Assembly: GCF_964019385.1 (NCBI RefSeq)
Contig: NC_088647.1
Location: 14,050,231 to 14,114,230, forward strand
Source of the DNA: Sycon ciliatum
Taxonomy: Eukaryota; Porifera; Calcarea; Leucosolenida; Sycettidae
Length of the DNA: 64,000 nucleotides
Direction: 5' to 3'
Shown: piece by piece, positions 20,709-33,112 of the stretch
How the letters are laid out: each line of letters starts with the position of its first letter
Numbering within the stretch: position 1 is the stretch's first letter
Made by a program: the position numbers and the translations under genes
The notes under the pieces: model-generated
The model's input: the letters and a program-made list of their open reading frames with translations, nothing else
Told to the model about the DNA's origin: nothing
The model's database searches: none

Positions 20709-22796
20709 GCATTCTAAAATAGTCAAATGTACAATGTGGAGAGAAAATTATATACATGAACGCTCTGCCTTGGGCCGGAGCGCTATCTCGCAGAAAGGAC
20801 CCCAGACACTAAGGGGCCGTCTGAGGTTACCGATTGTTTTTACAAAACGAAACGTTTTAGCAAGAGTTCATAACCCCCAAGAGTGTGCAACGGGCATAGA
20901 CCCAGCGCTCGGCGAAATTCCTACATTACGTCATGCGCAGCTTGTCATCCGAGGTAAATTTGGGTTCTTTGCGATTTATGGAAACTATACCCTGAACCGC
21001 TCCTAACTCAAGGCTGTAGCCTCGACTTTTCGAAGCTTTTTTTGAAGACATTTCGGACGTACAAGTCGTACTTTCTCAAAAACAAACTCTTTCTCCAAGA
21101 ATCCATGGACATCGCGACAGGAAGAAGTGAGGACGCTGCTAAAAATATTGCATTGCCGTCGAGGACAATCATTCTGATAGCTGTGCAACTCAGCCGCGCA
21201 AAAATGCTCCTTCGACGTATTCTCTCAAGATCCTCAACCATTTGAAATCATCTTCGAGGAAAGCACCGGAAATATGCCGATGGCCTGGGGAAGAAATTGT
21301 TCTTGGAGACTGACTGCACTGGTGAAAGAAGAAGGCCATGAAGAATCACCATTGCATCGAAAAAATAAATAGTTTTGTCTTTACAATCGTGTGCTTTGTT
21401 TCACTTTTGCTTCTTGAGGCTCAGACTCAGACTAGAATCGCAGTTTAGGCAGTTTACCCTGGGGAAGCATCCTGGTTTGACTGTAAATTTTAGAAGAATT
21501 CATCGGCGTGACTCATCGCACTGCACCAAAAATGACGCAATGAAGGAATTCCGCCGAGCGGGCTTCCATACAGGGACTGATCAGGAGTTGCACACTCTTG
21601 GTTTTAGTATTTTCAGCCCCACCCACCCACCTTTTCTGCAGGTAAAGCAAATTCCGATAAAATATTGATGTCAATTTTCGACACCCAGAAGCAACTGGGC
21701 ATTCACCATCTGCATTCAATAATTATTATTTTCAAAACGAAACTCTATCAAACCCACCCACCCCCAAACGAAAACTTTTCGTTTTGAAAATATTATTGGT
21801 AACCTTAGTCCACCTCACGCCACATACAGATCTAATTCGCTAAACTTGGCAGGAGATCGACAGAAGCACGTAGCACTACTGCCACTAGCAACGCGGAACA
21901 CCAGACACGCTTATCCATACAAATGAATAAGCACAATGTTCCCATCCCCATACTAGGCACTGCTGGCTACAAGGTTGCAGATGCATGTTCACTGCAGCCT
22001 GTCTGCACTGCATGGTGCATCACCCCTTTCCAAGTGTTAGTCTAACCCACCACTCAAGTATTCATGTACAGCCGCCTTGCCCTGTCTGCACTGCATGGTG
22101 CATGACCCCTTTCCAAGTGTTAGTCTAACCCACCACTCAAGTATTCATGTACAGCCGCCTTGCCCTGGGTTTTGATACAGCATGCACGTTGCTTACCATA
22201 CTTCCACAGATTTTATAAGGCACATCCAATTCTAAGTCCCCCCCCCCCCCCCCTGCCCCTTTTAAAGTCACTATCACATACTAGTACAGTCCATTCAGAA
22301 AAAGATGATATCCTAACGCTTTTGGCCATAAATGGGTCAAATTTGAGTTTTTTAAACATTTTTTTCTGCAATCCCTCATGGAATGCTCTTCCGATTACGT
22401 TTCTGAAGTCCATTTCTCCGAAAAGCAAGCAAAATTAAACAAGAATAGGATTTCGGCCAGGTTTTGTCTTGTAAGCACTGAATTGGGAAAGGCCATGAAA
22501 ATCCAATCCGTTTCACTCGATTTTTATCACTGCATTGTCCGGTTCGAACCCCAGATAAGGTTCCTTTTTCGGACCCTTTTTCTAGCCTCAAATTTCGCGG
22601 CACTGCACTGTGTACAATCAAGAGTACATAACCCCCCAGAGTGTGAAACTCCCACATACCCAGCTGTCCCGACAGAATTTCAAGTTGACGTCATTATTTA
22701 TGACACAATGCTCCTTGCACCAGTGATTCTTCGCTTCATCGGATTTACAGGCAAGGAGAAGGCATCCTTGCCTGTAAATCTGATGAAGTAAAATAG

Positions 22797-22862
<66 letters not shown>

Positions 22863-25800
22863 TTACAACATGTGTACGGGTGTCAAAGCATCACACGTTT
22901 TTCTTTGCAATAATTTGTACAGGATCAGATCGGCTTCGGTCAACCACAGGTTCCGGATTCGTCTAATAATCTGTGTACAGTGCGCATTGCATCATCAAAA
23001 TGACGTCAACTTGAAATTCTGTCGGGACAGCACTCATAGTGGAGTTGCACACTCTGGGGGGTGGGGTATGTACTCTTGGTAGAGGGGACGGTTTCAAATA
23101 GGACATAGGTTGCAAACCGGAACGGACTCAATATTCACTTTCTCTCTTGGTATTTTGATTAGAAAACATATGTCACAGTGAGACTACGATGTGTCACACT
23201 CCGAGCCAAAATTTCATGGCTCTGCGATGACCAGAAGCGCCATACCAAGTAGGTGAGTTTTTGACGTGTTGCTTCGCACTGCGACTTGAGTTTTACGACT
23301 TTCGAAAAATCAACTTCTTGTCGCAGGTAAACAGCGGCTCGCCTCTCGCCAATAAAGCACCGCATACCAATCAAAACTAATGGAAGCACACACAAGGCTT
23401 ATTGTTACTCTGTACTGGCCGTCGTGGAGCGATAGCAATTACCACATTTCAGACCCAGAGTGAATTTGACGTGCACTCTAAAACGTGTCCGGTTTGGAGC
23501 CACCTCTGATTTGAACTTTTTTGAAGCGAAAAATTGGGCAACTTGGAGGCAATGGGTCAACACAAAGGAGTGGCTCAGTTCGATTGACTCTGGCCCCAGA
23601 GCAAACTTCAACATGCCAGTTTCCTTCCACAAACATATTTCGAGTGAAAAATCAACGCTGATGATCGGTTTGGGTCTATACAAATTTGGCTGTCAAAGCG
23701 TCCCGGTATCGAGCCGTCCCCTCTACAATAAAACCACGAAAAATCGCCAAATATGGGAGCTCTCCAGAACCCATCTTTTTATGAAGGGACTGCAGTTCCT
23801 GTGGGTTTACGTGAGTACTACTAATAAGTCATGCTTGATTGTACATGTAAGTTGTTCAACATTGGGGTTTGTTGCAAAAACGGTGCGATTTATCACCAGG
23901 AGACTACGGTACGGTAGCCAAGTTGTTTCTGCTCATATTTTCATTCTCCATCCGATGGTTGACTTTGTGTGTTCTCTTCGTTTGAAAATTGTTGTAAGCC
24001 AATACATCATGAGTTTGGTGCATTTCTAGAATTACTAGACACACAGTATGCACACTGACCTGACTGGCACTATACAGGAATGTATACCCCAAGCTACGAT
24101 AGTCCACTTGGAATCGGAACACGCCATACACATCAGGCAGCGTGAAGCGCACACTGAAGTCCCCATTGCTGGGCACGAGTGGCAGGCGGACAAACGGATC
24201 GATGCGATGGAACTCCATCTGCACATCCTTGCCAGCAAAGGGTTGCCAAACACCGTCGACCTTCTCTTCGATGTGGAGACTGAAGATCTGCAATGAACAC
24301 GGAGTAAGATATTGGAAAGTCTTTCAGTATTGAGTAGCTAGCAGCACAACACTACAGTGAATCTTATTAATTGGAATTCAGTCTGTTAAGAGTACTTGTA
24401 GTATTCACTATTCAATGTATCCCGCCGGACGGACCTTTACCAGTGTGCGTCTTCTTCTGTTGGATAATTCAATTCTTTTAAAAGGGAAGTTCACCCTAAA
24501 ATGAAAACTTTACAACCTGTAGCGAAAATGCACGGATTCCAATGGTGAAGGTCCAAGGTTGATCGGAAAAGCTGTTCTCGAGTTATACCAGCTTGAAGTT
24601 TGCACTAAATTTGGTGACATCATGATGATGTCATTAACGTGCCCGGCCTAGGCCGCATTTATGATGTCAGAGAGATAGACTTTGTATGGGAGGAGATAGG
24701 AAAATTTCAATACGTTGGCTCTCCGTTGCTCGAAAGAAGTCGGATCTTTTTAAAACTTCAGTATGGGACATATGACGCCCTACCGGTATCTCGACTGGAA
24801 GAAAAACTTTCTAGAGCGAAGTTCATTGTTGCAGAGAAACAAGAAAGAAATTGGTCCATGGTTAACAGGCATGTATACTTCAAATAGAAAGTATATGAAC
24901 CTGAAACCAGCAAAGGTAGCAGGTACAACATTACACCTTCAAGCAGCCGAGCCTGTTGGCAACAGACCGAAAACAATCTGGCATAAGTGTACCCACCAAC
25001 CGAACTAGCTGGCACACACACGCACACACACACACACACGCACACACAGACTAATAAAAAGCAACAGCATCGCTAGACAGACAAAGAAGGACGCAACACG
25101 TGCTTACACACCGGCAGACACACATGCCTGACACACCAACAAACACAAATGCCGACACAAGCGGAGAGGCATACATACCACATCATCTTCAATTGTGTAG
25201 AACTGTGGCGGTGTGCTTTCGCCGACAATGTGGTGCTTCACATTGGTATAGCGCAGCACACCAGAGTGATGGAACGTCCACGCAGACAGTGCACGGACAA
25301 AGTCCTCATTCCCGGACTTCTCAAACCTGGCAGCAAGAGCATGTTGAAGAAGATAATAACTAGAATTGTTTTGATGCTTCAGTCGTAATGATCCATTGCT
25401 TCGGTTCACCCGACCCATTGCTTTTTTCATTCTTTTTTTGTTTGTTTCATGCGACCACAAAATATTTGTTTGACTCTGTTCGTACACATTATTCTAAAAA
25501 GTAGCTGGCTGAACTCAGTTCTGCGAGGCTGTGTTTCCACTTTCCAGTAGCCATGTGCGCGGTCGACCAAGGTTGTCTTGCTTGGATGTTTTTTTCTCAG
25601 ACGGGCATGGACATGTCTTCGTTGTTACTAGCAACCCATGATAGAATTTGCTGGCGGCGAGAGTCCATAACCAACAGGTATGCAACTGTAGCCTCTCTTT
25701 TCTATGGGCCAGATGCGCAGCACGCTGATTTCAATACATTCCGTAGCTGAAATGCACACATAAAGGAACGGGCCGGAGATCATCGTAAAACCTTCCTCTT

Positions 25801-27949
25801 TACAGCTGGCATGGGTCCTTCTGTTCCTTACATTTGACCAGGATACGTGTGTAGCTTGTCACACTGCACCAGGTTATTCGTACGTCAAGGCAGTTGTCTA
25901 CATACACGCCAATGTAGAAAGACCTAATAATTATTCTGTCTTATGAGGCCGGTCGTGCCGGGGCCCAGATCATGTTTCTGCATACATTAGAACCTGTTTC
26001 AAAAGACCACCTGTCTATAAAGACCAGCATTCTGTGCAGCAATGGAGTAGGGGGGTTGCTACACACAGGATCCACGGAACAAGTAGGTATTCTTGGTCCA
26101 GCACAATAAAATCACCCCCCCCCCCCCCCCCCCCCCCCCGGGAATACATCTCTCACTACAACATACCTCTGAGATCCCGGGCGCGCACTCTCCACAGAAG
26201 CTGTCAAGAACCTGTCGTGCATACCAAAACGTAACCCAAACAACAGCAGACAGAATGTTGACACCAGCTGCCTATTAGAATGCACTGTTGCAGAAAGGAA
26301 CAGGAACGAGCAAACAAGACGATAAGCATTGCTGCCAACAAAACCTGCCTGCACTATCAACACAAACAAAACACAAGACAACAAAGGGGAAGGAAACGCA
26401 TCGCAGGAGTGTGTTCATACATTGGGCAACATGAGGCTGGAACGACTACAGTTGCGGGCAAGTGAAATATGGATACTCGCAGCGCCGAATGCCCCTGACA
26501 TCCTCAAGAAACCTCGACAAAGTGCACAGGATGTCACAGAAATTGGATTGCGGACCCGGAAGTGAACACTGGTCCACATTTCGCACGGCAACTACTCGTA
26601 CAAGTACAATGCTAAGTTAACGCATGTATGAATCTGATCAAGGGTACATACCCCCCCCCCCCCCCCCCCCCAGAGTGTGCAACGCCTGATCCAGCTCTGC
26701 ATAGGGTCTTGGTCGAGCGTAATTGGATCTTCTGATGTTATGCGTACACTCCACACCAGCGCAAGGCCGACCTCAAGGCAGGGCACCGTTGTTTTTGATC
26801 CGAGAGTACCCGCGATTCCCCGGGTTCCCCTCAGGCTCAGATGTGTACGGTATTATGACGCAAAGATCCGATTACGCTCGGCCAAGACCCTATGCAGAGC
26901 TGGATCTGGCGTTGCACACTCTGGGGGGTTATGTACTCTTGATCAGATCCATTATTCGCAGCAGTGAACATAACAGGGAAAACGTCAAATCCATTTTCTG
27001 GCATGGAGAAACTGCCTGGGACCAGCAGCACACCAGCACAAACAATGCACGTACAGTGAAACGTCAGTACAGCGTACCTCCAACGGCCGTAAAAATATGT
27101 ACTTTACAGCCGAGGTACTGTACATCCAAGGTCAGATGACTGGTATAGTACAATGCAGGGTTGTCGGAATAAGCCCATCGCGCAACGACGTAATTTGTAC
27201 CATAAACACCCCCACACAGCCACCTGGGCATGGCCGTCTGGGGTGTTGAACAGTGCATTCCTGGTCCCAGTGTACTCAGTTACTTACATACATTACTCAT
27301 ACCTTTCATATTTGGCAATGCGCAATGGGCTAATTGTACTTGATATCCCATATGTTATGCCCAGTGCATCTTATACTGAAGTTTCACTGCAATGTGTAAG
27401 TACTTCTCATTATAACACCACCCTCCAACATTCTCCACGTGCACAGTGTACATGTACATGTACGTTAACGTACTTGTCACTGAACATGTCCAGAGAACCG
27501 GCGAACACCACTCTGGCATTGTTGCGTGCCTGAACGGCAGCCACCAGTCCGGTTTTCCTGCCAACCGCGTGAGGGTACTGGACAAAGAGAACACGCACAC
27601 AGCACGCGCGCACACACACAGCACACACACAGACGAACAAGCACGCAATGAGCCACATACACAAAGCAAACAGGGTGCACCATGGCTGTGCAGAAGGCCT
27701 ATAAAGCTGTTCCGTTTATCTGTGAACATTGGTTTTGATTAGGCTCATCTCCATGGTCGGTCAGGTTGTCATACACACCAAGCGTCATGCTCAGCTGCCA
27801 GTCTCTTTTTCGCATGTACATCTTCTTAGTATGCAGTGCTTCGATCGAAAACATGTGCTTCTACATTGTAGTCCTAGTTTTCGCAGCTGCTTTGGTGGTT
27901 ATTGCTTTCATATCAATGCTTTGGAATGGATAGCGTTTGTTTCTGGTGG

Positions 27950-28018
<69 letters not shown>

Positions 28019-31000
28019 TGCGCGTGCGTGCGTGTGTGTGTGTGGATCTTATATACTGTGTGTTGAAAGAGAGCTGAGTATTAGCAGAGCTGGGGGCCTA
28101 GTCATTCATGCCTCCTACCCAATGACAATGATCAAATATAACTGTATACAACGCAAGAACTTTTCGACAACTGCATACGCATATACAGAGAAAGAAAGGC
28201 ACAGGCACACACGCACGCACACACACATCCTATAGTGTAACCTACCACTGTGATCTTTTCATCCTGGTAATAGGAGTAAGTGCTGCCGGAACCATGCACG
28301 ATGGTGGTCACCAGAGAGTTGTCTGGGTCAACGACAAGTCTGCAGAGCGGAGACAGAAAAAGAAAGGTAGGACAGCAGATGTCGTAACTCTAGCAAGGCA
28401 CGTACAAAGTCTACAGTACAATGCATTCTTTACAGGGTCAGGTTTGGGTATAATGGCATTGGTATTAAATAGAGAGGTTCCGCATAACGTAATTACGTTA
28501 GTAAAAAACGTAGTCGATCTACAGAAAGTCTTACGTAAACTGCATGTGCATCTGGGTTCCGCCATACGGAGTTTTCAAATCACGCAGCTGCCCTTGGCAA
28601 CTCCGAACGCGGCAGTGTACGACCAGATCGACATGGGGAGAGAGTCATAAATTTGTACCCCAATCCACTTACTGACCAGCTACGTTATCAGAGCCCTATC
28701 TACGTACTCTCCGTAGACAACTTTCCGTAAGTGGAGTGCAAACTCGCGAATTCACGGGTTTTTCCCGCCCACTAACGTAAAGTTACTCAACTTTACGTAG
28801 TGCGGAACCTCTCTAATAACGGCAGATCATAGCTCATGAGCCAGAGAACTCCTCTCTGTGTAACAACAGCTAAGGCCACACCAAGTTAATTCTATGTTTC
28901 GCGTTGGACATTTTCTGGAAAAGGCACATGGGCGGGCGGAAAAAAAACAAAACTACATTCTACATGTACGTGCACTGAGCTATGTTGCACAGAGAATACT
29001 GTAAAAGCCATATTGAAGTGCTAACTCTAACGAGTTAACGAGGAAAGATCTATCGTTAAAATAGAAATCGTTATACAGAAATCGATACAATACTGTTGCT
29101 ATTGAGCGTTGAGAATGAGTCAGAATCGTTACCTTTTGTTCACGTAAACTAGTCAATTTTAGGAAATCGTTCTATATGCGCCTCGTTAGAATACCGTATT
29201 TTACCGGTTGTAAGTCGACCCCCCTATCTGGAGGTCTCAATTCTGTGTTTTAAAGTTTTCACCCAAAGAAGCACTACTAACCACCTCCTGCTACTAACAC
29301 ATCAACAAATCATGTAAATATTCCTTATTGGAGGATATAACGGCCCAATCCTTGAAAAAGGCCCATAAACTGGCAAAAATGTATAAACATGGTGCACTCG
29401 TGCATGCAGTGCAGGTCATTTTTTGTAAGATACTGATAGTTCCCGGTTATAAGTCGAATCCCGGTTGTAAGTCGACCCCCACCCTTTCTCCTTCTATTTT
29501 AAGTCGTAAAAGGTCGACTTACAACCGGAAAAATACGGTAATGGCTTTTACAGTAGCACTACTAAACTGTCACCTATATCCAAAACGACAACACGTCACC
29601 ACAGGACAGCTGGCGAACTGGGTAGGAGCGATACAATAACAGATTTCATGGATGGCTCCTTCCGCACTTTGACATGAGTGGAGTGGAATTCCGCTCCATC
29701 ACTATCGTGGAAAATCTCGAAGTTCTTGACCCCTGAATCTCTGCTCACTTGGTGAGCAGGCCCTACACTGGCCTACAGTACGGCTTGGAAAAAAAGAAAT
29801 TTTAATCGCTCTCACCTTCTACGTACCATCGCCTGGAAGGCAAAATTCATCGAGAAGCAGATAACCTCTGATCTGCCATACTGGCTAGAGAATGCTGGCC
29901 AGAACAGCCATCGATTGACTCGTCTCGGTTCTTCTTTTTGTTGTTGTCAAGGATTCGAAAAGATACGCGCGCGGTGAAGCGAAACATAGAAATGACTTAG
30001 TATGGCCTAAATAGCAACACTGTTCCCCTGGTCTACAGCACATTGTTCACTTACAAAGTTGCCACCACAACACAAGCAGAAACAGTGAAACTCACCCGAC
30101 ACCACTGAATAGCAAAGGAGCCGAGAGAGGCTTGCCAGCGATGGGGACGTTCTTGATGACGTTGTCGGGGTCAACGACAATGCGCGAATGTTTGCCTTGG
30201 TCGGCAGTGTCATGATTGACGTGATCAATCACGCTAGTCTTGGTCTCATCAAATTCAATGCCACACTCACTTCCCAACTTACGCAAGGGCTCGTCTGAGA
30301 AGGAAAAAAAGACATGTTGCAACACGCCAACAAGCAACAAGGGATACTCTTGAACTAGCACAGATATCATCAATCACTCTAGTAAACATGCTTGGTGTGG
30401 CAAGATGGAGCGCAAGACACAATACTACAGCGTAGTCCAGGATAATACTTACATTCACACTGCCACCACAGGTCATAATACACCTTCCCTGAAGTTTGTC
30501 AAGCAGGCAGTCAGAGCTGGCACACTGATACACACAACCATCACAAGTCGTAATTATTTAATTTTCCTGGAGACTGTCAAGCTGGCTCAGGGCTGACACA
30601 CTGCCAGCTATGTCTAGCCAGGTTGATCTGTCGCTCAGAATCCTCACAAGAAACTCCAACATCCTGTATAACAACACGCTTCTACAAATGCCTGGCAATA
30701 CAATATTACCGATGGAAGGATTGGCAGCTACAAGAACATTTCCTCCGTCATCGATGAACTTCAAGATGGTCCGGACATTAAGCTTGCCACCAAACTCTGA
30801 AAGAAACCAAGACAGCAGAATACACAAAAATATACATGTATGAGACGGAGTTTCTGCACTCGGTAAAGCAGGTCAGATTCTAACGATTTTAACTTCTTAG
30901 CTGAAACAGTCTCCAGGAAGAAAGACGAACAATTCTGGTGGCAGTCTAGATTTGTACACTCTAAAAAGGCTGAAAATCAAAGATGGAAAATTGATGTTGA

Positions 31001-32624
31001 GTGATACACCAGTCGAAGGAGCACGAACAGCTGCTTACAGAACCTTAAGCTAAATCACATCAGTCATTCTAACGTTAAGGTCACATTCGTGTGCGTACAT
31101 CGCTGGGTGAACATCAGACAGCAATGCCATCATGACAGCATGGCGGCATAATTACCATCCGAGCGCACTGTCGCAAGGCTGCAAGCCATACTCCTGCTAT
31201 AAACCTAAAAAACCATTTTTTTACACAATGTATTCTTCTGCTGATTTCCTTTCGTGCTATGGCATATGCTTGGTGTGTTGTATCACCTCGTTTCTTTTTC
31301 CTGTTTTCACATGTTTACTTGTCCATATCAAAGTATCTTGCAAGTAGGCCCCCTTCCATTGTAACAATCATGCAGGTCAACAAATAAACAGTGCTCACGG
31401 CACGTCCTTCCTGTTGCTGAAAAAATCATCATAGATTTTCAAGAAAATATCGGGAATCCTCTTTATCACTTCTCTCAAAAGATAAAAGTACATATTTTGT
31501 AGTATGAACGCAGTGTCGACAACATAATAATACAACTCTGGCCCGGGCTAGTCTGTTTATATGTGCTTTTTCTGGCCCGCCTAGCCGGGATCCCGTCTCG
31601 CCGGGCCAGCCCGCTTGACATGTAAACACACAACATGTTTTGTGTGGATTTGTGTACACCCCCGAGATCCCGTTGCAGGCGGGCTGGCAGGTTGAGTGAT
31701 TGTTGCTGCTCCGCTCGTGAGTTCGTGTACAATACGCCATGTATATCCAAGGCGGAGGTGGGATTACAACGAGCATCAACTATTATTTTGTTCACAGCAT
31801 CAGGCAGCGACATTCATCATGTTCATACTATTTCTAGTCAACAGTAACAAGCAGTCCATTGAACCAGTAACTACAGCTGAAACTAGCACTACCTGAAGCG
31901 ATACCAAACATTGTACTGTCAAGTGTCAGAATGATCATGAGTGTTGGCATCGATAAACATCACTGTGATCAATGATCATCATGGTGATGTTCATCAGCTC
32001 TGTATACATGTAGTCATGGTACAAAGTCATGTAGTCTACATTGTAGTACTGCCTACTGGCAACCTGTCGGCTGCTGGAGCTGCGCATACAATCCACCCCC
32101 TAGTTGGCTTGATAATGGAGCATTGCTATTGAAAAAAATAATAGCACAGTCTCCAATAATAACACAGTCTCCAATAATAGCACAGTCTCTAATAGTAGCG
32201 CGGGTAGAGCTGTCACTGAAAAAATAAGAGCCCAGGCATCTTATTAGAGAAAATACGGTACACAATTTACAAGCATCCTACCTGTTACTGATGGAGAGAA
32301 AATGACCAAATGCTGGTAAATGTATTCACCATACTTCGAAAGCGCAAGGCCCGAGTTATCAGCTGTGGCGAATTCTAAATCAAAGCCACGATCTGAAACA
32401 GAGAAGTACGGACAGCTTATATATACGCGCCTGTAACCCATAAACCGATACGTCTAAAGTCCACCCAACTTTGAACATCTCTCACCTCTCAATGAATTGA
32501 AGAATATTGAGTGAGTGTAAGCTAAACTATGGTCATCCAACAGCACTAAAGTTTTATCTCCTGCGCTGGCAAGCTGCAAGCACACGCAGAGCACTGCTGC
32601 TACAAGCCATCTGTGAGGACCCAT
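19045..32624 (-). CDS. DDOST: DDOST / OST48, oligosaccharyltransferase 48-kDa subunit, 10 exons, complete
   Basis: Subunit of the ER oligosaccharyltransferase, which transfers lipid-linked glycans to Asn on nascent secretory proteins. Exons in coding order: 32486-32624, 32282-32392, 30710-30796, 30096-30294, 28246-28339, 27474-27577, 26167-26211, 25179-25326, 24060-24287 and 19045-19203. They join in phase to 437 residues, the usual family length. Visible features: a signal peptide (about residues 1-21, [16 protein letters not shown]), [76 protein letters not shown] and [15 protein letters not shown] single membrane span near residues 405-426 precedes a short polar tail. Introns are GT-AG, and the last (19204-24059) is almost wholly mobile DNA. 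Confidence 0.97.
19277..19682. mobile_element. Fold-back repeat with arms of about 190 bp
   Basis: The left arm from GAAGCAACTATCCACGACT and the right arm ending in its inverse pair along nearly their whole length, including AACAGCCTTCCAGCTGGGAA. A solo arm occurs at 58603-58760 in the PH-gene intron. It lies in DDOST intron 9. Confidence 0.75.
19707..20557. mobile_element. 851-bp TTAA-flanked fold-back element (piggyBac-like ends)
   Basis: TTAA directly flanks both sides. The ends are AGGGGAAGTTAAGGCAAAAA and its inverse. The two halves are near-perfect inverted copies of each other, with only a short centre near 20120-20150. Each half contains two diverged direct copies of one unit (starting GTAGTCTT and running through ATTCCCAATCGAAC in each inner unit), giving A-B-B'-A'. 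No transposase. Confidence 0.85.
20647..20705. repeat. (AG)n microsatellite
   Basis: AG run directly following the fold-back region in DDOST intron 9. Confidence 0.9.
20861..21600. mobile_element. CAAGAGT-family element, 740 bp, perfect 7-bp duplication
   Basis: Flanked by GTTTTAG at 20854-20860 and 21601-21607. The ends CAAGAGTTCATAACCCCC and their inverse (GTTGCACACTCTTG) extend into subterminal inverted repeats sharing GCTCGGCG and AATTCCT. Internal frames are short and unrecognised, so it is probably non-autonomous. Confidence 0.85.
21998..22163. repeat. 83-bp tandem duplication
   Basis: Two nearly identical copies begin at 21998 and 22081 (CCTGTCTGCACTGCATGG), in DDOST intron 9. Confidence 0.9.
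22619..23078. mobile_element. CAAGAGT-family element, 460 bp, duplication split by a later insertion
   Basis: Begins CAAGAGTACATAACCCCCCA and ends with the inverse. The left duplication GTACAAT is at 22612-22618. On the right, GTA (23079-23081) and CAAT (23726-23729) are separated by the TA-type element 23082-23723. A (CAA)n microsatellite lies at 22796-22861. Confidence 0.85.
22796..22861. repeat. (CAA)n microsatellite
   Basis: A perfect trinucleotide run of about 22 units inside a TIR element. Confidence 0.92.
23082..23723. mobile_element. TA-flanked MITE, ends GAGGGGACGG, copy 1
   Basis: 642 bp with TA on both sides (23080-23081 and 23724-23725). The ends are GAGGGGACGG and its inverse. 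A 533-bp homologous copy in opposite orientation is at 52110-52642. It lacks a transposase, and it landed in the target duplication of the preceding element. Confidence 0.85.
26639..26941. mobile_element. CAAGAGT-family element, 303 bp, long TIRs
   Basis: The inverted ends, about 90 bp, begin CAAGGGTACAT and end in ATGTACTCTTG. A poly(C) tract lies in the left arm, and both arms contain the segment CAGCTCTGCATAGGGTCTTG. Flanks are ATCTGAT and ATCAGAT, 6 of 7 matching. Confidence 0.75.
27955..28042. repeat. Compound (CT)n(CG)n(TG)n microsatellite
   Basis: CT units run to about 28004, then alternating CG/TG to about 28042, in a DDOST intron. The alternating purine-pyrimidine part is Z-DNA-prone. 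Confidence 0.9.
28472..28813. mobile_element. TA-flanked MITE, ends GAGAGGTTCCGCA
   Basis: 342 bp with TA on both sides. The ends match their inverse, with several internal ACGTAA/TTACGT dyads. It is in DDOST intron 4. Confidence 0.7.
28999..29553. mobile_element. TA-flanked TIR element interrupted by a second one
   Basis: The outer ends CTGTAAAAGCCAT and inverse are flanked by TA. The element at 29194-29538 sits near its right end. Confidence 0.55.
29194..29538. mobile_element. TA-flanked MITE, ends CCGTATTTTACCGGTTGTAA
   Basis: The right end inverse CCGTATTTTTCCGGTTGTAA continues into GTCGACC on both sides, with TA flanks. It is nested in 28999-29553. Confidence 0.7.
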
Positions 32625-33112
32625 TCTCCAGGGAGATTTGCTGGTGGCGATATCCCCACAAGAGGCAATTCTCTGTTATTGCAAATATTGCAATAAATAC
32701 AGCGTGAAAACATCTGCTGCACTTGCACTCCACATACCAAAATCAGTTGGCTATGCAGCGTCATCATCGAAAAACTCAGGAAAAAGCGAAAAGCGATACG
32801 GGAAGCTACCCAAGCGAGCGACGTAGCCATAACAATCAACATGGCGAGAGACAGCCATGACAACATGCGACGCTGACGTACATTCTCGTCGCACGCGGTG
32901 CACGCGGTGCATGCAGAGCATTGTTGTTTCGAGAAAGCTTTTTTTTGTGTGTCGTGCTGAGTGTGAATGAAATGAAAAGTTAGTTGTAGCCTTACTTCTG
33001 ATTTGATTTTCATCTCCCTTTTGCTTTACCAAACCAGGCAATGGTTTTGCTGCTGTGAGATCTCTTGTTCTTGTGAGTAGATCCACCGTGTGAGGTCGAG
33101 AACAGAACAAAG
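32625..33112. promoter_or_regulatory. Divergent promoter region between DDOST and XRN2
   Basis: 488 bp separate the start codons. Sequence near 32835-32850 contains CAACATGGCG, a YY1-type motif common in housekeeping promoters. The CG-containing stretch 32868-32915 includes TGACGTA and a tandem of GCACGCGGT. There is no TATA box. Function is inferred from geometry and motifs. Confidence 0.6.
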
